Positions 18,822-31,890 of a stretch of 64,000 bases of DNA are shown here, one piece after another; within the stretch, counting starts at the first letter, position 1, and each line of letters starts with the position of its first letter. Location: the NCBI RefSeq assembly GCF_051014685.1, contig NW_027479446.1, positions 59,186 to 123,185 on the forward strand, given 5' to 3'. This stretch comes from Ptiloglossa arizonensis. Lineage: Eukaryota; Arthropoda; Insecta; Hymenoptera; Colletidae. Under the pieces are notes generated by a model that made no database searches, was not told the DNA's origin, and saw nothing but the letters and a program-made list of their open reading frames with translations. Position numbers and translations under genes: made by a program.

Positions 18822-19070
18822 AATGTAATTGCTTGGCAGAACTAAACAAGGAGATCGAAGGAAAATTGATTCTTTCCATCTCTTTGGTTAAGTATCTTCG
18901 TTTGTATCGCGTGTCGAGGGTGATCGATGGAACTTTGATTCCATCTATCTCTCTCCGGTTCTCCGATCGCAGCAACCTCCACGTGGTGAGACCTGGTAAT
19001 CGGTATTACTCGAGACGAAGTATCACTTACCGCGAGTAACGCCGAGCTAATTGGCTGCGAACTTAGAATA

Positions 19071-19142
19071 ATGATTTAAGATGTGAGAACAAGTAGAAAA
19101 CAAGATTTTTGTAAGGCGTGTGAGAGCGTGAAGACGTTAATG
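19071..19142. other. 72-bp unique spacer
   Basis: A short segment between the palindrome's right end and the first recognisable 177-bp monomer. It resembles neither and shows no motif. It begins ATGATTT; the left flank of the palindrome ends ATGAC. Confidence 0.8.
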
Positions 19143-22100
19143 AAACCAATAACTGGAATGGCCTAGGGGAAAAGTACACACACCATTGTAATCGGGCGAG
19201 TTTCTACTTTCAGATGCAGCAGGAATTTCTCGAGTTCGTCAATCCGTTCGCTAGATATGGGAGTTTGAAGTTAAGGAATGGTTGAGAAACCATCAAAATT
19301 TTCGCATTTCTGATGCTAGAAACGAATAACTGGAATAGCCTAGGGGAAAAGTACACACACCATTGCAATCGGTCGACTTTCTACTTTCAGATGCAACAGG
19401 AAATAATCGAGTTCGTCAATCCGTTCGCGAGATATGGGAGCTTGAAGTTAAGGAATGCTTGAGAAACCATCAAAATTTTCGCAAGTCTGATACTCGAAAC
19501 CAATAACTACTATCATCTAGGGCAAAAATACACATACCGTTGTAATCGGGCGAGTTTCTGCTTTCAGATGCAACAGAAATTTCTCGAGTTTGTCAATCCG
19601 TTCGCGATATATGGGAGTTTGAAGTTAAGGAATGCTTGAGGAACCATCAAAATTTTCGCATTTCTGATACTCGAAACCAATAACTACAACGGCCTAGGGG
19701 AAAAATGCACATACCGTTGTAATCGGGCGAGTTTCTACTTTCGCATGCAACAGGAATTTCTCGAGTTCGTCAATCCGTTCGCGAGAAATGGGGGATTGAA
19801 GTTAAGGAATGGTTGAGGAACGATCAAAATTTTCGCAAGTCTGATACTCGAAACCAATAACTACAAAGGCCTACGGGAAAAATACACATACCTTTGTAAT
19901 CGGGCGAGTTTCCACTTTCAGATGCAACAGGAATTTCTCGAGTTCGTCAATCCGTTCGCGAAATATCAGAGTTTGGAGTTAAGAGATGGTTGAGAAACCA
20001 TCAACATTTTTGCAAGTCTGATATTCGATAACAACAACTGGAGTGGCCTAGGGGAAAAGTACACACAGCACTGTAATCGGGCGAGTTTCTACTTTCAGAT
20101 ACTACAGGAACTTCTCGAATTCGTCAATCCGTTCGCGATATATGGGAGTTTGAAGTTAAGGAATGGTTGAGGAACCATCAAAATATTCGCTGGTCTGATA
20201 CTCGAAACCAATAACTGGAATGGCCTAGGGGAAAAGTACACATACCATTGTAATCGGGCGTGTTTCTACTTTCAGATGCAACAGGAATTTCTCGAGTTCA
20301 TCAATCCGTTCGCGAGATATGGGAGTTTGACGTTAAGGAACGGTTGGGAAACCATCAAAATTTTCGCAAGTCTGATACTCGAAACCAATAACTACAAAGG
20401 CATATGGGAAAAATGCACATACCTTTGTAATCGGGCGAGTTTCTACTTTCAGATACAACAGTAATTTCTCGAGTTCGTCAACCCGTTCGCGGGATATGGA
20501 AATTCGAACTTAAGGGATGATTGAGAAACCATCAAAATTTTCGCAAGTCTGATACTCGAAACCAATAACTGGAATGGCCTAGGGGAAAAGTACACACACC
20601 ATTGTAATCGTGCGAGTTTCTACTTTCAGATGCAACGGGAACTTCTCGAGTTCGTCATTCCGTTCGCGAGATATGGGAGTTTGAAGTTAAGGAATGGTTG
20701 AGAAACCATAAAAATTTTCGCAGGTCTGATACTCGGAACCAATAACTACAATGGCCTAGGGGAAAAATACACATACCGTTGTAATCGGGCGAGTTTCTGC
20801 TTTCAGATGCAATAGGAAGTTCTCGAGTTCGTCAATCCGTTCGCGAGAAATGGCAGTTTGAAGTTAAGGAATGGTTGGGAAACCATCAAAATTTTCGCAA
20901 GTCTGATACTCGAAACCAATAACTACAAAGGCATATGGGAAAAATGCACATACCTTTGTAATCGGGCGCGTTTCCACTTTCAGATGCAACAGGAATTTCT
21001 CGCGTTCGTCAATCCGTTCGCGAATTATGGGAGTTTGAAGTTAAGGAATGGTTGAGAAACCATAAAAATTTTCGCAGGTCTGACACTCGGAACCAATAAC
21101 TACAATGGCCTAGGGGAAAAATACACATACCGTTGTAATCGGGCGAGTTTCTGCTTTCAGATGCAATAGGAAGTTGTCGAGTTCGTCAATCCGTTCGCGA
21201 GAAATGGCAGTTTGAAGTTAAGGAATGGTTGAGAAACCATCAAAATTTTCGCAAGTCTGATACTCGAAACCAATAACTACAATGGCCTAGGGGAAAAATA
21301 CACATACCGTTGTAATCGGGCGAGTTTCTACATTCAGATGCAACAGGAATTTCTCGAGTTCGTCAATCCGTTCGCGAGATATGGGAGTTTGAAGTTAAGG
21401 AATGGTTGAGAAACCATCAAAATTTTCGCAAGTCTGATACTCGAAACCAATAACTATAAATGCCTAGGGGAAAAATACACATACCGTTGTAATCGGGCGA
21501 GATTCTACTTTCACATGCAATAGGAATTTCTCGCGTTCGTCAATCCGTTCGCGAAATATGGGAGTTTGAAGTTAAGGAATGGTTGAGAATCCATCACAAT
21601 TTTCGCAAGTCTGATACTCGAAATCAATAACTACTATTGCCTAGGCCAAAAATACACATACCGTTGTAATCGGGCGAGTTTCTGCTTTCAGATGCAATAG
21701 GAAATTCTCGAGTTCGTCAATCCGTTCGTGAGATATGGGAGTTGGAAGTTAAGGAATGGTTGAAAAACCTTGAAAATTTTCGCAGGTCTGATACTCGAAA
21801 CCAATAACTACAATGGCCTAGGGGAAAAATACACATACCGTTGTAATGGGGCGAATTTCTGCTTTCAGATGCAATAGGAAATTCTCGAGTTCGTCAATCC
21901 GTTCGCGAGAAATGGGAGTTTGAAGTTAAGGAATGGTTGAGAAACCATCAAAATTTTCGCAAGTTTGATACTCGAAACCAATAACTACAATGGCCTAGGG
22001 GAAAAATACACATACCGTTGTAATCGGGCGAGTTTCTACTTTCAGATACTACAGGAACTTCTCGAGTTCGTCAATCCGTTCGCGATATATGGGAGTTTGA

Positions 22101-23030
22101 AGTTAAGGAATGGTTGAGGAACCATCAAAATATTCGCTGGTCTGATACTCGAAACCAATAACTACAATGGCCGAGGCGAAAAATGCACATACCGTTGAAA
22201 TCGGGCGAGATTCTGCTTTCAGATGCAACAGGAATTTCTCGCGTTCGTCAATCGGTTCGCGAAATATGGGAGTTTGAAGTTAAGGAATGGTTGAGAAACC
22301 ATACAAATTTTCGCAGGTCTGATACTCGAAACCAATAACTACAATGGCCTAGGGGAAAATACACATACCGTTGTAATTGGGAGAGTTTCTCTTTTCAGAT
22401 GCAACAGGAATTTCTCGAGTTCGTGAATGCGTTCGCGAGATATGGGAGTTTGAAGTTAAGGAATGGTTGAGAAACCATCAAAATTTTCGCAAGTCTGATA
22501 CTCGAAACCAATAACTATAAATGCCTAGGGGAAAAATGCACATACCTTTGTAATCGGGCGCGTTTCCACTTTCAGATGCAACAGGAATTTCTCGAGTTCG
22601 TCATTCCGTTCGCGAGATATGGGAGCTTGAAGTTAAGGAATGGTTGAGAAACCATCACAATTTTCGCAAGTCTGATACTCGAAATCAATAACTACTATTG
22701 CCTAGGCCAAAAATACACATAGCGCTGTAATCGGGCGAGTTTCTGCTTTCAGATGCAATAGGAAATTCTCGAGTTCGTCAATCCGTTCGCGAGATATGGA
22801 AATTTGAACTTAAGGGATGAATGAGAAACCATCAAAATTTTCGCAAGTCTGATACTCGAAACCAATAACTGGAATGGCCTAGGGGAAAAGTACACACACC
22901 ATTGTAATCGTGCGAGTTTCTACTTTCAGATGCAACGGGAATTTCTCGAGTTCGTCATTCCGTTCTCGAGATATGGGAGTTTGAAGTTAAGGAATGGTTG
23001 AGAAACCATCAAAATTTTCGCAATTCTGAT
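19143..23030 (+). repeat. diverged edge of the 177-bp array
   Basis: The first roughly 22 monomers are the most heterogeneous. Class markers such as CTACAATGGCC, CACATACCGTTG and TTTCTGCTTTCAGATGCAATAGG dominate, and only short duplications are seen: two monomers at 20,706/21,060 (354 bp) and three at 20,401/20,932 (531 bp). The long near-identical blocks seen farther right are missing. This is the usual pattern at a satellite edge, where homogenisation is less efficient. Confidence 0.7.
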
Positions 23031-26000
23031 GCTAGAAACCAATAACTACTATGGCCTAGGCGGAAAATGCACATACCGTTGAAGTCGGGCGAGTTTCTGC
23101 TTTCAGATGCAACAGGAATTTCTCGCGTTCGTCCATCCGTTCGCGAAATATGGGAGTTTGAAGTTAAGGAATGGTTGAGAAGCCATAAAAATTTTCGCAG
23201 GTCTGTTACTCGAAACCAATAACTACAATGGCCTAGGGGAAAAAGGGACATACCGTTGAAATCGGGCGAGTTTCTGCTCTCAGATGCAACAGGAATTTCT
23301 CGAGTTCGTCAAACCGTTCGCGAGATATGGGAGTTTGAAGTTGAGGAATGCTTAAGAAACAGTCAAAATTTTCGGTGGTTTGATACTCGAAACCAATAAC
23401 TGGAATGGCCTAGGGGATAAGTACACACACCATTGTAATGGGGCGAGTTTATACTTTCAGATGCAACAGGAATTCCTCGAGTTCGTCAATCCGTTCGCGA
23501 GATATGGGAGTTTGAAGTTAAGGAATGGTTGAGCGACCATCAAAATTTTCGCAATTCTGATGCTAGAAACGAATAACTGGAATGACCTACGGGAAAAGTA
23601 CAGACACCATTGTAATCGGTCGACCTTCTGCTTTCAGCTGCAACAGGAATTTCTCGAGTTCGTCAATCCGTTCGCGAGATATGGGAGTTTGAAGTTAAGG
23701 AATGGTTGAGGAACCATCAAAATTTTCGCAAGTCTGATACTCGAAACCAATAACTACTATGGCCTAGGGCAAAAATACACATACCTTTGTAATCGGGCGA
23801 GTTTCTACTTTCAGATACAACCAGAATTTGTCGAATTCGTCAATCCGTTTGCGAGATATGGGAGTTTGAAGTTAAAGAATGGTTGAGAAACCATCAAAAT
23901 TTTCGCAAGTGTGATACTCGAAACCAATAACTGGAATGGCCTAGGGGAAAAGTACACACACCGTAGTAATGGGGCGAGTTTCTACTTTCAGATGCAACAG
24001 GAATTCCTCGAGTTCGTCAATCCGTTCGCGAGATATGGGAGTAAGAAGTTAAGGAATGGTTGAGAGACCATCACAATTTTCGCAAGTCTGATACCCGAAA
24101 CCAATAACTACTATGGCCTGGGGAAAAATACACATACCTTTGCAATCGGGCGAGTTTCTACTTTCAGATGCAACAGGAATTTCTCGAGTTCGTCAATCCG
24201 TTCGCGAGATATGGGAGTTTGAAGTTAAGGAATGGTTGAGAAACCATCAAAATTTTCGCAATTCTGATGCTAGAAACGAATAACTGGAATGACCTAGGGG
24301 AAAAGTACACACACCATTGTAATCGGTCGACTTTCTGCTTTCAGATGCAACAGGAATTTCTCGAGTTCGTCAATCCGTTCGCGAGATATGGGAGTTTGAA
24401 GTTAAGGAATGTTTGAGAAACCATCAAAATTTTCGCAAGTCTGATACTCGAAACCAATAACTACTATGGCCTAGGGCAAAAATACACATACCTTTGTAAT
24501 CGGGCGAGTTTCTACTTTCAGATGCAACAGTAATTTCTCGAGCTCGTCAATTCGTTCGCGAGATATGGGAGTTTGAAGTTAAGGAATGGTTGAGAAACCA
24601 TCAAAATTTTCGCAAGTCTGATACTCGAAATCAATAACTGGAATGGCCTAGGGGAAAAGTACACACACCATTGTAATGGGGCGAGTTTCTACTTTCAGAT
24701 GCAACAGGAATTTCCCGAGTTTGTCAATCCGTTCGCGAGATATGGGAGTTTGAAGTTAAGGAATGGTTGAGAAACCATCACAATTTTCGCAAGTCTGATA
24801 CTCGAAACCAATAACTGGAATGGCCTAGGGGAAAAGTACACACACCATTGTAATGGGGCGAGTTTATACTTTCAGATGCAACAGGAATTCCTCGAGTTCG
24901 TCAATCCGTTCGCGAGATATGGGAGTTTGAAGTTAAGGAATGGTTGAGAAACCATCAAAATTTTCGCAATTCTGATGCTAGAAACGAATAACTGGAATGA
25001 CCTACGGGAAAAGTACAAACACCATTGTAATCGGTCGACATTCTGCTTTCAGCTGCAACAGGAATTCCTCGAGTTCGTCAATCCGTTCGCGAGATATGGG
25101 AGTAAGAAGTTAAGGAATGGTTGAGAGACCATCACAATTTTCGCAAGTCTGATACTCGAAACCAATAACTACTATGGCCTGGGGAAAAATACACATACCT
25201 TTGCAATCGGGCGAGTTTCTACTTTCAGATGCAACAGGAATTTCTCGAGTTCGTCAATCCGTTCGCGAGATATGGGAGTTTGAAGTTAAGGAATGGTTGC
25301 GAAACCATCAAAATTTTCGCATTTCTGATGCTAGAAACGAATAACTGGAATGACCTAGGGGAAAAGTACACACACCATTGTAATCGGTCGACTTTCTGCT
25401 TTCAGATGCAACAGGAATTTCTCGAGTTCGTCAATCCGTTCGCGAGATATGGGAGTTTGAAGTTAAGGAATGGTTGAGAAACCATCAAAATTTTCGCAAG
25501 TCTGATACTCGAAACCAATAACTGGAATGGCCTAGGGGAAAAGTACACACACCATTGTAATCGTGCGAGTTTCTACTTTCAGATGCAACGGGAATTTCTC
25601 GAGTTCGTCATTCCGTTCGCGAGATATGGGAGTTTGAAGTTAAGGAATGGTTGAGAAACCATCAAAATTTTCGCAAGTCTGATACTCGAAACCAATAACT
25701 ATAAATGCCTAGGGGAAAAATGCACATACCTTTGTAATCGGGCGCGTTTCCACTTTCAGATGCAACAGGAATTTCTCGAGTTCGTCATTCCGTTCGCGAG
25801 ATATGGGAGCTTGAAGTTAAGGAATGGTTGAGAAACCATCACAATTTTCGCAAGTCTGATACTCGAAATCAATAACTACTATTGCCTAGGCCAAAAATAC
25901 ACATAGCGTTGTAATCGGGCGAGTTTCTGCTTTCAGATGCAATAGGTAATTCTCGAGTTCGTCAATCCGATCGTGAGATATGGGAGTTGGAAGTTAAGGA

Positions 26001-26399
26001 ATGGTTGAAAAACCTTGAAAATTTTCGCAAGTCTGATACTCGAAACCAATAACTACAATGGCCTAGGGGAAAAATACACATACCGTTGTAATGGGGCGAG
26101 TTTCTGCTTTCAGATGCAATAGGAAATTCTCGAGTTCGTCAATCCGTTCGCGAGAAATGGGAGTTTGAAGTTAAGGAATGGTTGAGAAACCATCAAAATT
26201 TTCGCAAGTTTGATACTCGAAACCAATAACTACAATGGCCTAGGGGAAAAATACACATACCGTTGTAATCGGGCGCGTTTCTACTTTCAGATGCAACAGG
26301 AATTTCTCGAGTTCGTCAATCCGTTCGCGAGATATGGGAGTTTGAAGTTAAGGAATGGTTGAGAAACCATCAAAATTTTCGCAGGTCTGATACTCGAAA

Positions 26400-29215
26400 C
26401 CAATAACTACAAAGGCATATGGGAAAAATGCACATACCTCTGTAATCGGGCGCGTTTCCACTTTCAGATGCAACAGGAATTTCTCGAGTTCGTCATTCCG
26501 TTCGTGAGATATGGGAGTTTGAAGTTAAGGAATGGTTGAGAAACCATCAAAATTTTCGCAATTCTGATGCTAGAAACCAATAACTACTATGGCCTAGGCG
26601 GAAAATGCACATACCGTTGAAGTCGGGCGAGTTTCTGCTTTCAGATGCAACAGGAATTTCTCGCGTTCGTCAATCCGTTCGCGAAATATGGGAGTTTGAA
26701 GTTAAGGAATGGTTGAGAAGCCATAAAAATTTTCGCAGGTCTGTTACTCGAAACCAATAACTACAATGGCCCAGGGGAAAAATACACGTACCGTTGTAAT
26801 GGGGCGAGTTTCTGCTCTCAGATGCAACAGGAATTTCTCGAGTTCGTCAAACCGTTCGCGAGATATGGGAGTTTGAAGTTAAGGAATGCTTAAGAAACAG
26901 TCAAAATTTTCGGTGGTTTGTTACTCGAAACCAATAACTGGAATGGCCTAGGGGATAAGTACACACACCATTGTAATGGGGCGAGTTTATACTTTCAGAT
27001 GCAACAGGAATTCCTCGAGGTGGTCAATCCGTTCGCGAGATATGGGAGTTTGAAGTTAAGGAATGGTTGAGCGACCATCAAAATTTTCGCAATTCTGATG
27101 CTAGAAACGAATAACTGGAATGACCTACGGGAAAAGTACAAACACCATTGTAATCGGTCGACTTTCTGCTTTCAGCTGCAACAGGAATTTCTCGAGTTCG
27201 TCAATCCGTTCGCGAGATATGGGAGTTTGAAGTTAAGGAATGGTTGAGGAACCATCAAAATTTTCGCAAGTCTGATACTCGAAACCAATAACTACTATGG
27301 CCTAGGGCAAAAATACACATACCTTTGTAATCGGGCGAGTTTCTACTTTCAGATACAACCAGAATTTGTCGAATTCGTCAATCCGTTTGCGAGATATGGG
27401 AGTTTGAAGTTAAAGAATGGTTGAGAAACCATCAAAATTTTCGCAAGTGTGATACTCGAAACCAATAACTGGAATGGCCTAGGGGAAAAGTACACACACC
27501 GTAGTAATGGGGCGAGTTTCTACTTTCAGATGCAACAGGAATTCCTCGAGTTCGTCAATCCGTTCGCGAGATATGGGAGTAAGAAGTTAAGGAATGGTTG
27601 AGAGACCATCACAATTTTCGCAAGTCTGATACCCGAAATCAATAACTACTATGGCCTGGGGAAAAATACACATACCTTTGCAATCGGGCGAGTTTCTACT
27701 TTCAGATGCAACAGGAATTTCTCGAGTTCGTCAATCCGTTCGCGAGATATGGGAGTTTGAAGTTAAGGAATGGTTGAGAAACCATCAAAATTTTCGCAAG
27801 TCTGATACTCGAAACCAATAACTACAAAGGCATATGGGAAAAATGCACATACCTCTGTAATCGGGCGCGTTTCTACTTTCAGATGCAACAGGAATTTCTC
27901 GAGTTCGTCATTCCGTTCGTGAGATATGGGAGTTTGAAGTTAAGGAATGGTTGAGAAACCATCAAAATTTTCGCAATTCTGATGCTAGAAACCAATAACT
28001 ACTATGGCCTAGGCGGAAAATGCACATACCGTTGAAGTCGGGCGAGTTTCTGCTTTCAGATGCAACAGGAATTTCTCGCGTTCGTCAATCCGTTCGCGAA
28101 ATATGGGAGTTTGAAGTTAAGGAATGGTTGAGAAGCCATAAAAATTTTCGCAGGTCTGTTACTCGAAACCAATAACTACAATGGCCTAGGGGGAAAATAC
28201 ACGTACCGTTGTAATGGGGCGAGTTTCTGCTCTCAGATGCAACAGGAATTTCTCGAGTTCGTCAAACCGTTCGCGAGATATGGGAGTTTGAAGTTAAGGA
28301 ATGCTTAAGAAACAGTCAAAATTTTCGGTGGTTTGTTACTCGAAACCAATAACTGGAATGGCCTAGGGGATAAGTACACACACCATTGTAATGGGGCGAG
28401 TTTATACTTTCAGATGCAACAGGAATTCCTCGAGGTGGTCAATCCGTTCGCGAGATATGGGAGTTTGAAGTTAAGGAATGGTTGAGCGACCATCAAAATT
28501 TTCGCAATTCTGATGCTAGAAACGAATAACTGGAATGACCTACGGGAAAAGTACAAACACCATTGTAATCGGTCGACTTTCTGCTTTCAGCTGCAACAGG
28601 AATTTCTCGAGTTCGTCAATCCGTTCGCGAGATATGGGAGTTTGAAGTTAAGGAATGGTTGAGGAACCATCAAAATTTTCGCAAGTCTGATACTCGAAAC
28701 CAATAACTACTATGGCCTAGGGCAAAAATACACATACCTTTGTAATCGGGCGAGTTTCTACTTTCAGACACAACCAGAATTTGTCGAATTCGTCAATCCG
28801 TTTGCGAGATATGGGAGTTTGAAGTTAAAGAATGGTTGAGAAACCATCAAAATTTTCGCAAGTGTGATACTCGAAACCAATAACTGGAATGGCCTAGGGG
28901 AAAAGTACACACACCGTAGTAATGGGGCGAGTTTCTACTTTCAGATGCAACAGGAATTCCTCGAGTTCGTCAATCCGTTCGCGAGATATGGGAGTAAGAA
29001 GTTAAGGAATGGTTGAGAGACCATCACAATTTTCGCAAGTCTGATACCCGAAATCAATAACTACTATGGCCTGGGGAAAAATACACATACCTTTGCAATC
29101 GGGCGAGTTTCTACTTTCAGATGCAACAGGAATTTCTCGAGTTCGTCAATCCGTTCGCGAGATATGGGAGTTTGAAGTTAAGGAATGGTTGAGAAACCAT
29201 CAAAATTTTCGCAAT
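26400..29215 (+). repeat. 8-monomer (1,415-bp) tandem duplication
   Basis: About 26,400-27,800 and 27,815-29,215 are near-identical. Rare markers recur at an offset of 1,415 bp: AAAGGCATATGGG (26,411/27,826), GGCGGAAAATGCACATACCG (about 26,597/28,012), CGAGGTGGTCAATCC and ACAACCAGAATTTGTCG. A few substitutions separate them (for example AGATACAACC versus AGACACAACC). An older third copy of some of these markers lies at 23,040. Confidence 0.88.
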
Positions 29216-30627
29216 TCTGATGGTAGAAACGAATAACTGGAATGACCTAGGGGAAAAGTACACACACCATTGTAATCGGTCGACTTTCTGCTTTCAGATG
29301 CAACAGGAATTTCTCGAGTTCGTCAATCCGTTCGCGAGATATGGGAGTTTGAAGTTAAGGAATGGTTGAGAAACCATCAAAATTTTCGCAATTCTGATGC
29401 TAGAAACGAATAACTGGAATGACCTAGGGGAAAAGTACACACACCATTGTAATCGGTCGACTTTCTGCTTTCAGATGCAACAGGAATTTCTCGAGTTCGT
29501 CAATCCGTTCGCGAGATATGGGAGTTTGAAGTTAAGGAATGGTTGAGAAACCATCAAAATTTTCGCAAGTCTGATACTCGAAACCAATAACTACTATGGC
29601 CTAGGGCAAAAATACACATACCTTTGTAATCGGGCGAGTTTCTACTTTCAGATGCAACAGTAATTTCTCGAGCTCGTCAATTCGTTCGCGAGATATGGGA
29701 GTTTGAAGTTAAGGAATGGTTGAGAAACCATCAAAATTTTCGCAAGTGTGATACTCGAAACCAATAACTGGAATGGCCTAGGGGAAAAGTACACACACCG
29801 TAGTAATGGGGCGAGTTTCTACTTTCAGATGCAACAGGAATTCCTCGATTTCGTCAATCCGTTCGCGAGATATGGGAGTAAGAAGTTAAGGAATGGTTGA
29901 GAGACCATCACAATTTTCGCAAGTCTGATACCCGAAATCAATAACTACTATGGCCTGGGGAAAAATACACATACCTTTGCAATCGGGCGAGTTTCTACTT
30001 TCAGATGCAACAGGAATTTCTCGAGTTCGTCAATCCGTTCGCGAGATATGGGAGTTTGAAGTTAAGGAATGGTTGAGAAACCATCAAAATTTTCGCAATT
30101 CTGATGGTAGAAACGAATAACTGGAATGACCTAGGGGAAAAGTACACACACCATTGTAATCGGTCGACTTTCTGCTTTCAGATGCAACAGGAATTTCTCG
30201 AGTTCGTCAATCCGTTCGCGAGATATGGGAGTTTGAAGTTAAGGAATGGTTGAGAAACCATCAAAATTTTCGCAATTCTGATGCTAGAAACGAATAACTG
30301 GAATGACCTAGGGGAAAAGTACACACACCATTGTAATCGGTCGACTTTCTGCTTTCAGATGCAACAGGAATTTCTCGAGTTCGTCAATCCGTTCGCGAGA
30401 TATGGGAGTTTGAAGTTAAGGAATGGTTGAGAAACCATCAAAATTTTCGCAAGTCTGATACTCGAAACCAATAACTACTATGGCCTAGGGCAAAAATACA
30501 CATACCTTTGTAATCGGGCGAGTTTCTACTTTCAGATGCAACAGTAATTTCTCGAGCTCGTCAATTCGTTCGCGAGATATGGGAGTTTGAAGTTAAGGAA
30601 TGGTTGAGAAACCATCAAAATTTTCGC
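28860..30627 (+). repeat. 5-monomer (884-bp) tandem duplication
   Basis: 28,860-29,743 and 29,744-30,627 repeat the same five monomers in order. Markers are the rare GATGGTAGAAACG variant (29,221 and 30,105) and the ACCGTAGTAATGGGG variant. One visible difference is CTCGAGTTCG versus CTCGATTTCG. The first copy overlaps the end of the 8-monomer block, so the duplications are nested in time. Confidence 0.88.
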
Positions 30628-31185
30628 AAGTCTGATACTCGAAATCAATAACTGGAATGGCCTAGGGGAAAAGTACACACACCATTGTAATGGGGCGAGT
30701 TTCTACTTTCAGATGCAACAGGAATTTCCCGAGTTTGTCAATCCGTTCGCGAGATATGGGAGTTTGAAGTTAAGGAATGGTTGAGAAACCATCACAATTT
30801 TCGCAAGTCTGATACTCGAAACCAATAACTACTATGGCCTGGGGGAAAAATACACATACCGTTGCAATCGGGCGAGTTTCTACTTTCAGATGCAACAGGA
30901 TTTTCTCGAGTTCGTCAATCCGTTCGCGAGATATGGGAGTTTGAAGTTAAAGAATGGTTGAGAAACCATCAAAATTTTCGCAATTCTGATGCTAGAAACT
31001 AATAACTGGAATGACCTAGGGGAAAAGTACACACACCATTGTAATCGGTCGACTTTCTGCTTTCCGATGCATCAGGAAATAATCGAGTTCGTCAATCCGT
31101 TCGCGAGATATGGGAGTTTGAAGTTAAGGAATGGTTGAGAAACCATCAAAATTTTCGCAAGTGTGATACTCGAAACCAATAACTG

Positions 31186-31890
31186 GAATGGCCTAGGGGA
31201 AAAGTACACAAACCGTAGTAATGGGGCGAGTTTCTACTTTCAGATGCAACAGGAATTTCTCGCGTTCGTCAATCCGTTCGCGAGATATGGAAATTCGAAC
31301 TTAAGGGATGAATGAGAAACCATCAAAATTTTCGCAAGTCTGATACTCGAAACCAATAACTGGAATGGCCTAGGGGAAAAGTACACACTCCATTGTAATG
31401 GGGCGAGTTTATACTTTCAGATGCAACAGGAATTCCTCGAGTTCGTCAATCCGTTCGCGAGATATGGGAGTTTGAAGTTAAGGAATGGTTGAGCGACCAT
31501 CAAAATTTTCGCAATTCTGATGCTAGAAACGAATAACTGGAATGGCCTAGGGGAAAAGTACACAAACCGTAGTAATGGGGCGAGTTTCTACTTTCAGATG
31601 CAACAGGAATTTCTCGCGTTCGTCAATCCGTTCGCGAGATATGGAAATTCGAACTTAAGGGATGAATGAGAAACCATCAAAATTTTCGCAAGTCTGATAC
31701 TCGAAACCAATAACTGGAATGGCCTAGGGGAAAAGTACACACTCCATTGTAATGGGGCGAGTTTATACTTTCAGATGCAACAGGAATTCCTCGAGTTCGT
31801 CAATCCGTTCGCGAGATATGGGAGTTTGAAGTTAAGGAATGGTTGAGCGACCATCACAATTTTCGCAAGTCTGATACCCGAAATCAGTAA
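31186..31890 (+). repeat. 2-monomer (354-bp) tandem duplication
   Basis: GTACACAAACCGTAGTAATG occurs at 31,205 and 31,559, and GTACACACTCC occurs once in each 354-bp copy. The two-monomer block also carries the diverged ATATGGAAATTCGAACTTAA variant. Confidence 0.85.

Larger units (their letters stand above)
17881..18884 (+). repeat. 538-bp tandem duplication unique to the right arm
   Basis: 17,881-18,404 and 18,419-18,884 are direct copies. AGTTAGTTTTAAGG starts both, at 17,881 and 18,419, followed by GTGATCTGCC, AGCAATTATCCAATCTTTA, TTTTGCTCGCTT, CAAGCAAGTGGCCGGCCGTG-like stretches and a hairpin cassette. The copies are clearly diverged, with several indels, so the duplication is old. The left arm has one copy. 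Confidence 0.9.
10610..19070. mobile_element. 8.5-kb nested palindrome, putative foldback-like element
   Basis: The two ends are inverted copies. Left TATTCTAAACTCGCAGCC (10,610) matches the reverse complement of the right end (to 19,070) with two mismatches, and the match continues inward through the arms with substitutions and indels. The outer arms carry degenerate ORFs, a (CGTTCTT) tract and an outward promoter. The inner arms are copies of a 520-545-bp AT-rich unit, and the core is a second palindrome (14,085-15,321). The bases next to the ends are ATGAC on the left and ATGAT on the right, a possible but imperfect target duplication. No transposase, reverse transcriptase, integrase or rolling-circle initiator is visible, so an element would be non-autonomous. 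The alternative is an old inverted chromosomal duplication. The inverted repeat is certain; mobility is inference. Confidence 0.6.
17400..19070 (-). repeat. right outer arm of the palindrome
   Basis: Inverted homologue of 10,610-11,860, longer because of an internal tandem duplication. The outermost 180 bp (hairpin cassette, CACGTGGTGAG stretch, GGCTGCGAACTTAGAAT end) match the left end closely. ORFs in it are frame-disrupted relics shared with the left arm. Confidence 0.9.

Noticed and set aside
17400..19070. Arms read as LTRs of a retrotransposon (TATA box, outward transcription)
   Set aside because: The arms are inverted and not direct, there is no TG..CA border, primer-binding site or polypurine tract, and no pol-type ORF lies between them.
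10610..19070. Palindrome as a long-read hairpin or assembly artefact
   Set aside because: Arms differ by many substitutions, indels, microsatellite length and a 538-bp duplication, which an artefact would not produce; spanning reads would still be the direct test.
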